This document shows, piece after piece, positions 23,701 to 34,229 of a DNA stretch of 64,000 bases (position 1 is its first letter; each line of letters begins with the position of its first letter). The notes below the pieces were generated by a model, which saw only the letters and a program-made list of their open reading frames with translations, was not told the DNA's origin and did not search any database. The DNA is taken from positions 50,001 through 114,000 of the forward strand of contig OX457043.1 in the NCBI GenBank assembly GCA_949752735.1, read 5' to 3'. A program made the translations under genes and the position numbers. The stretch is from Lumbricus terrestris. Taxonomy: Eukaryota > Annelida > Clitellata > Crassiclitellata > Lumbricidae.

Positions 23701-26700
23701 CCCTGATCCCTAGACCGGGTATTAAGCTATATCGCTGCCGCGCGTCTAGGTTCATTTCAGCTTTGGCAGCCGACGAGTAAACAACTCTATCTCTTTAAGC
23801 GTTGCTCTCAGACCCGTTTCCGCCAGACAGAACACCAATTTAACATACACTTGACTGACTAAGAGTAACTCCGCCACGGCAATAGGCCTACCACATCCTG
23901 ACCTATTGTCGTGCCAGTCCCAAGCCTGGTAGATAAGGAGGAGGGCTCCGCTTTATTAACATCATTCGGCTGATTTCCATCTTGTCCGTCCGTTTTGAAC
24001 TCCAGGGGGCAGCCTGAGCCAGTGCAATATGTCTTGGCATACTTTGTAGTTTTTTTTAACCTATCCCGCCCGAGCCTCGTTGTTTCCTTGGGGGGAGAGA
24101 GGGATGGACTACCCAAACCTGAACCCTGATCCCTAGACCGGGTATTAAGCTATATCGCTGCCGCGCGTCTAGGTTCATTTCAGCTTTGGCAGCCGACGAG
24201 TAAACAACTCTATCTCTTTAAGCGTTGCTCTCAGACCCGTTTCCGCCAGACAGAACACCAATTTAACATACACTTGACTGACTAAGAGTAACTCCGCCAC
24301 GGCAATAGGCCTACCACATCCTGACCTATTGTCGTGCCAGTCCCAAGCCTGGTAGATAAGGAGGAGGGCTCCGCTTTATTAACATCATTCGGCTGATTTC
24401 CATCTTGTCCGTCCGTTTTGAACTCCAGGGGGCAGCCTGAGCCAGTGCAATATGTCTTGGCATACTTTGTAGTTTTTTTTAACCTATCCCGCCCGAGCCT
24501 CGTTGTTTCCTTGGGGGGAGAGAGGGATGGACTACCCAAACCTGAACCCTGATCCCTAGACCGGGTATTAAGCTATATCGCTGCCGCGCGTCTAGGTTCA
24601 TTTCAGCTTTGGCAGCCGACGAGTAAACAACTCTATCTCTTTAAGCGTTGCTCTCAGACCCGTTTCCGCCAGACAGAACACCAATTTAACATACACTTGA
24701 CTGACTAAGAGTAACTCCGCCACGGCAATAGGCCTACCACATCCTGACCTATTGTCGTGCCAGTCCCAAGCCTGGTAGATAAGGAGGAGGGCTCCGCTTT
24801 ATTAACATCATTCGGCTGATTTCCATCTTGTCCGTCCGTTTTGAACTCCAGGGGGCAGCCTGAGCCAGTGCAATATGTCTTGGCATACTTTGTAGTTTTT
24901 TTTAACCTATCCCGCCCGAGCCTCGTTGTTTCCTTGGGGGGAGAGAGGGATGGACTACCCAAACCTGAACCCTGATCCCTAGACCGGGTATTAAGCTATA
25001 TCGCTGCCGCGCGTCTAGGTTCATTTCAGCTTTGGCAGCCGACGAGTAAACAACTCTATCTCTTTAAGCGTTGCTCTCAGACCCGTTTCCGCCAGACAGA
25101 ACACCAATTTAACATACACTTGACTGACTAAGAGTAACTCCGCCACGGCAATAGGCCTACCACATCCTGACCTATTGTCGTGCCAGTCCCAAGCCTGGTA
25201 GATAAGGAGGAGGGCTCCGCTTTATTAACATCATTCGGCTGATTTCCATCTTGTCCGTCCGTTTTGAACTCCAGGGGGCAGCCTGAGCCAGTGCAATATG
25301 TCTTGGCATACTTTGTAGTTTTTTTTAACCTATCCCGCCCGAGCCTCGTTGTTTCCTTGGGGGGAGAGAGGGATGGACTACCCAAACCTGAACCCTGATC
25401 CCTAGACCGGGTATTAAGCTATATCGCTGCCGCGCGTCTAGGTTCATTTCAGCTTTGGCAGCCGACGAGTAAACAACTCTATCTCTTTAAGCGTTGCTCT
25501 CAGACCCGTTTCCGCCAGACAGAACACCAATTTAACATACACTTGACTGACTAAGAGTAACTCCGCCACGGCAATAGGCCTACCACATCCTGACCTATTG
25601 TCGTGCCAGTCCCAAGCCTGGTAGATAAGGAGGAGGGCTCCGCTTTATTAACATCATTCGGCTGATTTCCATCTTGTCCGTCCGTTTTGAACTCCAGGGG
25701 GCAGCCTGAGCCAGTGCAATATGTCTTGGCATACTTTGTAGTTTTTTTAACCTATCCCGCCCGAGCCTCGTTGTTTCCTTGGGGGGAGAGAGGGATGGAC
25801 TACCCAAACCTGAACCCTGATCCCTAGACCGGGTATTAAGCTATATCGCTGCCGCGCGTCTAGGTTCATTTCAGCTTTGGCAGCCGACGAGTAAACAACT
25901 CTATCTCTTTAAGCGTTGCTCTCAGACCCGTTTCCGCCAGACAGAACACCAATTTAACATACACTTGACTGACTAAGAGTAACTCCGCCACGGCAATAGG
26001 CCTACCACATCCTGACCTATTGTCGTGCCAGTCCCAAGCCTGGTAGATAAGGAGGAGGGCTCCGCTTTATTAACATCATTCGGCTGATTTCCATCTTGTC
26101 CGTCCGTTTTGAACTCCAGGGGGCAGCCTGAGCCAGTGCAATATGTCTTGGCATACTTTGTAGTTTTTTTAACCTATCCCGCCCGAGCCTCGTTGTTTCC
26201 TTGGGGGGAGAGAGGGATGGACTACCCAAACCTGAACCCTGATCCCTAGACCGGGTATTAAGCTATATCGCTGCCGCGCGTCTAGGTTCATTTCAGCTTT
26301 GGCAGCCGACGAGTAAACAACTCTATCTCTTTAAGCGTTGCTCTCAGACCCGTTTCCGCCAGACAGAACACCAATTTAACATACACTTGACTGACTAAGA
26401 GTAACTCCGCCACGGCAATAGGCCTACCACATCCTGACCTATTGTCGTGCCAGTCCCAAGCCTGGTAGATAAGGAGGAGGGCTCCGCTTTATTAACATCA
26501 TTCGGCTGATTTCCATCTTGTCCGTCCGTTTTGAACTCCAGGGGGCAGCCTGAGCCAGTGCAATATGTCTTGGCATACTTTGTAGTTTTTTTAACCTATC
26601 CCGCCCGAGCCTCGTTGTTTCCTTGGGGGGAGAGAGGGATGGACTACCCAAACCTGAACCCTGATCCCTAGACCGGGTATTAAGCTATATCGCTGCCGCG

Positions 26701-27015
26701 CGTCTAGGTTCATTTCAGCTTTGGCAGCCGACGAGTAAACAACTCTATCTCTTTAAGCGTTGCTCTCAGACCCGTTTCCGCCAGACAGAACACCAATTTA
26801 ACATACACTTGACTGACTAAGAGTAACTCCGCCACGGCAATAGGCCTACCACATCCTGACCTATTGTCGTGCCAGTCCCAAGCCTGGTAGATAAGGAGGA
26901 GGGCTCCGCTTTATTAACATCATTCGGCTGATTTCCATCTTGTCCGTCCGTTTTGAACTCCAGGGGGCAGCCTGAGCCAGTGCAATATGTCTTGGCATAC
27001 TTTGTAGTTTTTTTT
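17765..27015 (+). repeat. 423-bp cassette tandem array, twenty-two units
   Basis: Twenty-two head-to-tail units of 422-423 bp. The first ten mirror the left array, including the GTCTATGTTC variant unit and the T7/T8 pattern up to about 21937. The rest are near-identical further units. The last ends with its T-run in a CCCTAA tract. No genes. Confidence 0.95.
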
Positions 27016-27063
27016 AACCTAACCCTAACCCTAACCCTAACCCTAACCCTAACCCTAACCCTA
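27016..27063 (+). repeat. Telomeric (CCCTAA)n tract
   Basis: About seven units between the last 423-bp cassette and a 5'-truncated 631-bp cassette. Confidence 0.94.
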
Positions 27064-28404
27064 TGCGACATTGCATCGGCACTTGGTCCTTTCTTGATCT
27101 TCGGAAATAAGCCTGAGCCAGTGCTTTTCTTGTATTTTTTGTAACCTACCCTGCCCGAGCCTCGTTTGTTTTCCGGGGGGAGAGAGAGTGATCACGTGTC
27201 CAACCCGACCCTGGTGACTTAGCAGACACACGGTTTATCCTACATAGGCCCCGTGCGTCTTAGCTCATTTCAGTCTTGGCAGCCGACGAGTTAACATCTT
27301 TCTCGCCTCTCAGTTACAGTTCACATAGATAGCGTTTCTCTTAGACCCGTTTTGACCAGGTATAACATCACTTAGAAGGTAAACACCCGACCTAAAAGTA
27401 GGCAACTCCGCCACGGCAATAGGCCATTTCCCAACCTACCCCGGTGATTGAAATGTAACATCTTAGCCCTATTGTCGTGCCAGTCCCAAGCCTGGTTAAT
27501 AAGGAGGAGGGAACCGCTTTCTTTACATCATAGGCCTGTTTTGACCGTTTCCCTGTGTTGCGGATGATATTGGCTGTTCTATGCACTTGAGGCGACTTAA
27601 TAGTTCAGACCTTTGAGACTGTAGTAGCACAGATGACATGGTCCGTGGGCCACTGTGAACTTCTGATGACATAGTACTTACCATCCTGCTTTTATGCGAC
27701 ATTGCATCGGCACTTGGTCCTTTCTTGATCTTCGGAAATAAGCCTGAGCCAGTGCTTTTCTTGTATTTTTTGTAACCTACCCTGCCCGAGCCTCGTTTGT
27801 TTTCCGGGGGGAGAGAGAGTGATCACGTGTCCAACCCGACCCTGGTGACTTAGCAGACACACGGTTTATCCTACATAGGCCCCGTGCGTCTTAGCTCATT
27901 TCAGTCTTGGCAGCCGACGAGTTAACATCTTTCTCGCCTCTCAGTTACAGTTCACATAGATAGCGTTTCTCTTAGACCCGTTTTGACCAGGTATAACATC
28001 ACTTAGAAGGTAAACACCCGACCTAAAAGTAGGCAACTCCGCCACGGCAATAGGCCATTTCCCAACCTACCCCGGTGATTGAAATGTAACATCTTAGCCC
28101 TATTGTCGTGCCAGTCCCAAGCCTGGTTAATAAGGAGGAGGGAACCGCTTTCTTTACATCATAGGCCTGTTTTGACCGTTTCCCTGTGTTGCGGATGATA
28201 TTGGCTGTTCTATGCACTTGAGGCGACTTAATAGTTCAGACCTTTGAGACTGTAGTAGCACAGATGACATGGTCCGTGGGCCACTGTGAACTTCTGATGA
28301 CATAGTACTTACCATCCTGCTTTTATGCGACATTGCATCGGCACTTGGTCCTTTCTTGATCTTCGGAAATAAGCCTGAGCCAGTGCTTTTCTTGTATTTT
28401 TTGT
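27064..28404 (+). repeat. 631-bp cassette array, two periods plus end
   Basis: A period of exactly 631 bp (27063, 27694, 28325). It shares the core GTGCCAGTCCCAAGCCTGG, the purine tract and GCCTGAGCCAGTGC (27111-27124) with the shorter families but has a longer, distinct 3' half. The tail here is T-rich and lacks an obvious hairpin. It ends in CCCTAA at 28405. Confidence 0.92.
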
Positions 28405-28479
28405 AACCTAACCCTAACCCTAACCCTAACCCTAACCCTAACCCTAACCCTAACCCTAACCCTAACCCTAACCCTAACC
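28405..28479 (+). repeat. Telomeric (CCCTAA)n tract
   Basis: About twelve units immediately upstream of the SGNH-coding cassette. Confidence 0.95.
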
Positions 28480-28544
28480 TGTCTGTAGGCGTTGCTGTTG
28501 GCGTCGCTTCAGTGGTGGAGCGACCCGCCATCGAAAACCCGGAC

Positions 28545-29096
28545 ATGGAAACTGAAGCGACCCCGAATGTTACTATACACGTAAGTCAACCCGAGGAAAT
28601 TAATATACTCCCGAACACTGAAACCATCGTCGTCACCGACGAGTGTTTAATATACGCCAAAGATACAGAGGTTGACCCGTCTCTCCAGATAGAGATATTA
28701 CCAGGAGCCGAAATTGCAGTGCTAGCCGACGTCATCCTCGATCTTCCTCGAAACTTACCTCACGATATCATCTTGTTCGGAGGAGTTAAACACCTGCATA
28801 CGGGTTCATACCAACCCCACACCGATAGCGCCATGTTATCCATTCGACAACGAATCGATGCGGGTGACAAGATCGGTTGTCTGGGTCTCTGCACCGCCGA
28901 GGACCTTACGCCAAAAGAAGCTGAAAACTTACAGCTCCTCAACTCACAACTCAAGCGAGTATTCCGTGGGAATTACGTAGGATTACGATGCGCCGCCAAA
29001 ATGCCTGAAGACAAACGTCACTTCGATCCAACCGAAATACCCCACATCCTACATATGCTACGTTTTTTCAAGGATTTTAAGGACTCGGAGGATTAG
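28545..29096 (+). CDS. SGNH-esterase-like protein with degraded catalytic motifs
   Basis: A 183-aa frame starting at ATG 28545; the frame is open further upstream only through GTG codons and the leader. It aligns by eye with the C-terminal SGNH domain of the PLE-B ORF1: IVVTDECLIY matches VVVVGDSNLR, IEILPGAEIA matches VEVLPGAKFA, IILFGGVKHL matches IVVAAGINHR, and DKRHFDPTEI matches DGIHYDSDSV. The nucleophile motif GDS has become TDE and the oxyanion-type GIN has become GVK, while the Asp and His of the last block remain, so it is probably not an active esterase. It has no helical gag-like part. Alternatives are a 5'-truncated ORF1 or a specialised binding protein. Confidence 0.65.
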   Translation: METEATPNVTIHVSQPEEINILPNTETIVVTDECLIYAKDTEVDPSLQIEILPGAEIAVLADVILDLPRNLPHDIILFGGVKHLHTGSYQPHTDSAMLSIRQRIDAGDKIGCLGLCTAEDLTPKEAENLQLLNSQLKRVFRGNYVGLRCAAKMPEDKRHFDPTEIPHILHMLRFFKDFKDSED

Positions 29097-29218
29097 TTCC
29101 ATACTTACCTTTCGACAACGGCAGGGTACCAGTCGCCTAACCCTATGTCACCCCTGGACCGCTCTACAACGCTTCTACGCCCGCCGGGGCCCATCTCCTA
29201 TCCCCACGAATAAACCAC

Positions 29219-29260
29219 CCTGAGCCAGTGCTTATGTACTGTGTGTACGCATTTATTTAT
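29219..29260 (+). promoter_or_regulatory. Shared 3' tail motif with hairpin, SGNH cassette
   Basis: TGAGCCAGTGC (29221-29231), then stem GTAC/GTAC around TGTGT (29236-29248), then a T-rich spacer and CCCTAA. Confidence 0.65.
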
Positions 29261-29345
29261 ACCCTAACCTAACCCTAACCCTAACCCTAACCCTAACCCT
29301 AACCCTAACCCTAACCCTAACCCTAACCCTAACCCTAACCCTAAC
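29261..29345 (+). repeat. Telomeric (CCCTAA)n tract
   Basis: About fourteen units after the SGNH cassette. Confidence 0.95.
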
Positions 29346-29850
29346 TCAGTCTTGGCAGCCGACGAGTTAACATCTTTCTCGCCTCTCAGTTACAGTTCAC
29401 ATAGATAAGCGTTTCTCTTAGACCCGTTTTGACCAGGTATAACATCACTTAGAAGGTAAACACCCGACCTAAAAGTAGGCAACTCCGCCACGGCAATAGG
29501 CCATTTCCCAACCTACCCCGGTGATTGAAATGTAACATCTTAGCCCTATTGTCGTGCCAGTCCCAAGCCTGGTTAATAAGGAGGAGGGAACCGCTTTCTT
29601 TACATCATAGGCCTGTTTTGACCGTTTCCCTGTGTTGCGGATGATATTGGCTGTTCTATGCACTTGAGGCGACTTAATAGTTCAGACCTTTGAGACTGTA
29701 GTAGCACAGATGACATGGTCCGTGGGCCACTGTGAACTTCTGATGACATAGTACTTACCATCCTGCTTTTATGCGACATTGCATCGGCACTTGGTCCTTT
29801 TTTGATCCTCGGAAATAAGCCTGAGCCAGTGCTTTTCTTGTATATTTTTT
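29346..29850 (+). repeat. 5'-truncated 631-bp cassette
   Basis: Starts at TCAGTCTTGGCAGCCGACG, inside the 631-bp unit, and keeps its complete 3' end including GCCTGAGCCAGTGC. A few substitutions separate it from the two units at 27 kb. Confidence 0.9.
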
Positions 29851-29955
29851 AACCTAACCCTAACCCTAACCCTAACCCTAACCCTAACCTAACCCTAACC
29901 CTAACCCTAACCCTAACCCTAACCCTAACCCTAACCCTAACCCTAACCCTAACCC
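29851..29955 (+). repeat. Telomeric (CCCTAA)n tract
   Basis: About seventeen units with one AACCTAACC slip near 29888. It ends 33 bases before the ORF1 start of PLE-B. Confidence 0.95.
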
Positions 29956-29988
29956 ACTTTCTTGCGTTTATACTTAAACTAGATCTAA

Positions 29989-32145
29989 ATGTCTTATACT
30001 TTCAACAACGAACGATTTGGACTTAGTACGATGGATGATGAGTCTAGATACAGCAGAAAGCAGAGACACGAGTGGGAGCGAGCCCACCTTGATGAAGAAG
30101 AGTGGCCACGTTTTGGAAGGAACTCTGGCGGCTACGACGACTCCCGCTCTCGGAGTGGCCAACACCGAGAGGGCCAGGACTACTCGGGAGCCGTCAAGAA
30201 AAGACCTTGGCCCACTGCAGACCACTACAACAACAGCCACAACAACAACAACCGTTACGACAGGAGCTACAACAACAACTACAAAAACTACAACAACCAT
30301 TACAACAGGAGCAACAACCCTAACCCTAACACTAACCCTAACTACAACAATGACAACAACAATAGCATGCACCACACAAGGAAAAACAACACACACATCA
30401 ACATGAACACAAGGCGCAACACCAATTACACCAACCGATAGAATGCAAACAGAAACTACAACAGGAGTGACAACAGGATCCACAACCAGAACTACGCAGG
30501 AAGAAACAACAACAGGCACACTCACACAAACAACCAGGAACGATACAACAACCACCAAAACAACAATAGTAACAGCAACAACAACAACAACAGCTACAAC
30601 AACAAGCACAAGAACAACAACATGGACATTCACACGATAGTGGAGGCAGTCGTACAGCGCATGCAACAGGGCACCAACGGGAACGACCGGGTTCGAACAA
30701 CACAGGCGCCAGAGGAGAGAAGACACGAAGGGAGACGACCCAACTCAGTACACTTCCAGACTGAGCACAGACAGACGGGAGAACGTCCCACGGAAGCTTC
30801 AAACAACCCGGATTTCCAAACAATGTGGAAAACACTATTTAAGATTGTACAATTAGATTACCATCTGAGCAACTGGTCGCAGCTTCCACAATCACTGAAA
30901 CGCACTCTTTTGAGCATGGCTGAAAGGATAACACCCCCGGACCCAGTAGAAGGACTCGGCACGGATATTTCGGCCATCCTGACGTCCGCGGGGGAATCAC
31001 TAACCGCCAGAGTGCAGGAGCACCTCCGCAGTAGATTGTCCACCCGACGCGCGGAACTAAGGGCACTCAACCCAACGGACAAATCCAGGGCGATCGAGGT
31101 GGCATACAAGCACCTCCAGAGGAGACTGGGCTCCAGATGTCCAGACCTTCACAGCAGAGTGGAAGCGGAGGCAGATGGGATTGGCACACCAACACGGACG
31201 AACGACTGGGACACCCCACGCAACACAAAAAGAGCTAGACCTTCGGCCACGCCACCATCACCCGCTGCCACGACCAACCGCTACGAATGTCTAATGGACG
31301 CCGTAGAAGATGATACGCCAACCACCCAACCACCGAGGACCTCCACCCCCCCGGGCACCAGGGCACACACCCAACAGAAACACCCGGATCAGGAACAACA
31401 TGGGTCAACCCGGGCCAACAACCAGGGACAACCCGGAACAAGCCGGTACAACCCGGGACAACAACAAGCACACACCAAGGTACCCCGGCACACCACACAC
31501 AACAAATCCAGCCCGTCCGTGGTCATCCAACCTAAAACTACCGTCGTAGTGGTCGGTGACTCCAACCTGAGGGCGATCGATGAGGACTGGATACCGGAGG
31601 ACTGGCAAGTTGAGGTCCTGCCGGGTGCCAAATTCGCACACATCAACAAATGCATAAAACAACTCCCGTACACCAACCACCTCCAGATCGTCGTAGCGGC
31701 TGGCATCAACCACCGATCCATGGACATCGGCGACGAGACGATGACGGATCTGCGGGAACTACGCAATGAACACACAATTCGAGAGAGAAGGATGCACGCC
31801 GTGGGAGTCTCCATCAACGTTGATCTGGATGAAGAGGAGGCCGAGAACCTTAGAACAATCAACCAACACCTCCAGAAATACTTCGGCAACAACTACATCC
31901 AACCCATCCCGGACGAGGACGTATACGTGAAGAACGATGGCATACACTACGACTCAGATTCGGTATCGGACATATGGGAAGGTATAATATCACACATAAG
32001 CAGGAGGGCAGAAGCACCCAAAACCTCCGCCCTTTCAAACCCCCCATTGACGCAACACTTAACACACATAACAACACATCAAAAAACCAAACTGGGGCAT
32101 CCTACTAAAGGACAACACACAATCATTACACACTACTGGACATAA
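29989..32145 (+). CDS. PLE-B ORF1: Asn-rich, helical and SGNH-esterase domains, one in-frame TAG
   Basis: The frame runs from ATG 29989 to TAA 32145 (718 sense codons) with a single TAG at 30439-30441; the first Met after it is at 30622. The first 210 residues are extremely rich in Asn, Tyr, Arg and His. A helical domain begins near residue 273 with NPDFQTMWK and runs to about 395 (RRLG). A low-complexity Pro/Thr linker carries NRYECLMDAVED. An SGNH hydrolase-like domain covers about 515-680: GDSN (Ser near 525), AAGIN, and DGIH (Asp near 650, His near 653), so the catalytic residues are all present. GDSL/SGNH proteins are known from CR1-type LINE ORF1s and from rotifer Terminons. The role is probably RNA or lipid/ester handling in the particle (inference). 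The TAG may be a mutation or a readthrough site. Confidence 0.75.
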
Positions 32146-32619
32146 TGGTACACTACAAATGACAACAACAACAAGACTAGACGACTCGGATACTACAGTA
32201 ATATATGACCCACATGAAGATAATATTACTAAGGAGGGTACGGTTACTAGTCTAACCCTCAATCTATCGAAACATACGTTATCGGAGGACGAGAACTCCC
32301 TCCTAGAACTGGGCCTATCATTCATACCGACACAACACAAGCTGAAAATAGCTAATGTACAAGACTCCCTAAGCCATCTAACCAGATCACTGAAACTAAG
32401 GGACTTTTTTGGTTACAATGAGAAGTTTAAACTAGAGGAGTTCAAAAAAATGTTCATAAAAAAGAGTGATTGGACCCCACCAAGAGGCGAACTCAGTAGT
32501 TCAACCCTGGACTTAATAAATAAACTAAATGTGAAAACAAATGAAATCCTAAGAAAATACCCTAAAAAAAGTGGCGAATACTATTACGTCAGAAATATGA
32601 AAAATAACATAACGATTAA

Positions 32620-33346
32620 CCCTCAAGTGACCAACTGGGGTCCCAGGGGACCCCAGCACCGTTTAGACTCGTGTTACTTTTTTGCTATTCAATATTTTTT
32701 AACGACGTTTTATGAATTTGTCACATGGACATCGCTAAATATTTACGTATAATTAAATCCGGTTTAACTTTTACGGTTATTTTTTAAATATGAAATATTT
32801 AATGGCGTCCCGCAGGACTCCAGCTTTATGATGATTTTTCTTGTGAAACCGAACGCCACTTTATGCAAAGATATCATATAAGCGAGAATTGGTCCAGTAC
32901 AATTTAGTGCAAAAGAAGCAATACAGAAAATTCTGGACTACAGGGACGTTGGAAAATATGATAGTACGAATAATGACCATGACCAGGACACAGTTTCGTG
33001 CATCATGAAGTACCGCTACATGAGATTTTACAACAAGGCAATTGAGCAGAAAACACTTTTCATTATTATAATCACGGAAAGACTGAACAACGACGAAGTT
33101 ACTGCTTTCCGTGACATCAGAACAGTGTTTTCTGTTCAATTGCCAAAGCTTTTTTTCTTGGTGCAAATCTGTGAGTGGATGAGGTTACCGTGACAGGTGT
33201 AACTTCACGCATCTGAGGCATGACATAAAGTCCAAACCTGCAAGCTCTGAAATCAAGGGGATCCGAAAATACCCCGCCCATTACCCCCTGCCATTATCCC
33301 CAGCCATTACCTCTGTTTGTTTACATTTAGGTCCAGTGTTTAAATG

Positions 33347-33380
<34 letters not shown>

Positions 33381-34229
33381 TGTATGTATGTATGTATGTA
33401 TGTATGTATGCATGCATGCATGTATGTATGTATGTATGTATTTATGTATGTATGTATGTATGTATGTATGTATGTATGTATGTATGTATGTATGTATGTA
33501 TGTATGTATGTATGTATGTATGTACGAATGTATGTGTGTATGTACTTGTATGTGTATGTACATGTTTATGTATAAATGCCTGTATGCATGTATTATGTAA
33601 TGTATACATATATGTATGTATGTGTGTGTATGTATGTATGTATGTACGTATGCGTGTATGTATACACATATGTATGTATCCATGTGTGTATGTGTGTCTT
33701 TAGGTATGCATGTATGTATGTATCCATGTGTGTATGTGTGTGTTTATGCATATATGAACGTTTGTATGCATGCATGTATTTATGTACATACCTGCATTCA
33801 TGCACTGGACTTACATGCAAACAGACGGGGGTAATGGCGGGGGAGGGGTAATGTCCTACGGGGTAATGGTGGGGGTAATGACAGGGGTCATGGGCCGGAA
33901 GGGTAATGTCCTATACCCCTTTTAAATCCATGCCAAAAACATAGTCCTACTTCCTCGCTATGGCTCATCCTGCATGTTAGCTGCTTTTTAAGGCGTCCTT
34001 GTAACTGGATGGCTGTTCGTTCTACTGCGCTATATAAATTGTCCTGATTATTGTTATTATTTTTATTACTAACTCATAGAAACTACTGACGTTGCTTATG
34101 TAAGCAATTTACATGTGTTACCCTTGACAATATTGACGCATCAAGCATTGAACGCGTTATTAATTATTGGGGTCCCACGGGACCCCAGTTGGTCATATTA
34201 AGGAGCAAAATATGTTGGTCGCATGAGGG
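32620..34229. mobile_element. piggyBac-type non-autonomous element, TSD TTAA
   Basis: Exactly flanked by TTAA (32616-32619 and 34230-34233). Ends CCCTCAAGTGACCAAC and the complement CCCTCATGCGACCAAC form the terminal repeats, and subterminal GGGGTCCC palindromes occur near both ends (about 32637 and 34170). TTAA plus CCCT ends is the piggyBac signature. No transposase frame was recognised. The middle is filled by an ATGT microsatellite. Confidence 0.92.
33345..33780. repeat. (ATGT)n microsatellite, decaying to the right
   Basis: A nearly pure ATGT run to about 33520, then interrupted TATG/TGTA sequence. The Met-Tyr-Val-Cys and Tyr-Ile-His frames it creates are artefacts. Confidence 0.95.

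Larger units (their letters stand above)
28480..29260 (+). mobile_element. Stand-alone SGNH-coding telomeric cassette
   Basis: A 0.78-kb unit bounded by CCCTAA on both sides. A short leader (28480-28544), one frame (28545-29096) and a 3' region end in CCCTGAGCCAGTGC, a GTAC-TGTGT-GTAC hairpin (29236-29248), a T-rich spacer and CCCTAA. It has the tail of the PLEs but no RT, so it looks like a coding passenger. Confidence 0.75.

Noticed and set aside
5288..26651. Repeated 70-85 aa minus-strand frames (MGSPSLSPPKETTRLGRD...)
   Set aside because: One frame per 423-bp satellite unit, switching between two versions with a single T insertion. No conservation independent of the DNA repeat.
27663..27669. 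CTGATGA as a hammerhead ribozyme core, expected beside the C-rich end in Terminons
   Set aside because: No stem II or properly placed GAAA could be drawn. No other CTGANGA..GAAA pair was found near the tails by eye; a model search would be decisive.
29974..30835. Val-rich and Cys-rich minus-strand frames with membrane-like character
   Set aside because: Complements of the AAC/ACA-rich ORF1 start; composition explains them.
33327..33851. Tyr-Ile-His-Thr and Met-Tyr-Val-Cys frames
   Set aside because: ATGT microsatellite translations.
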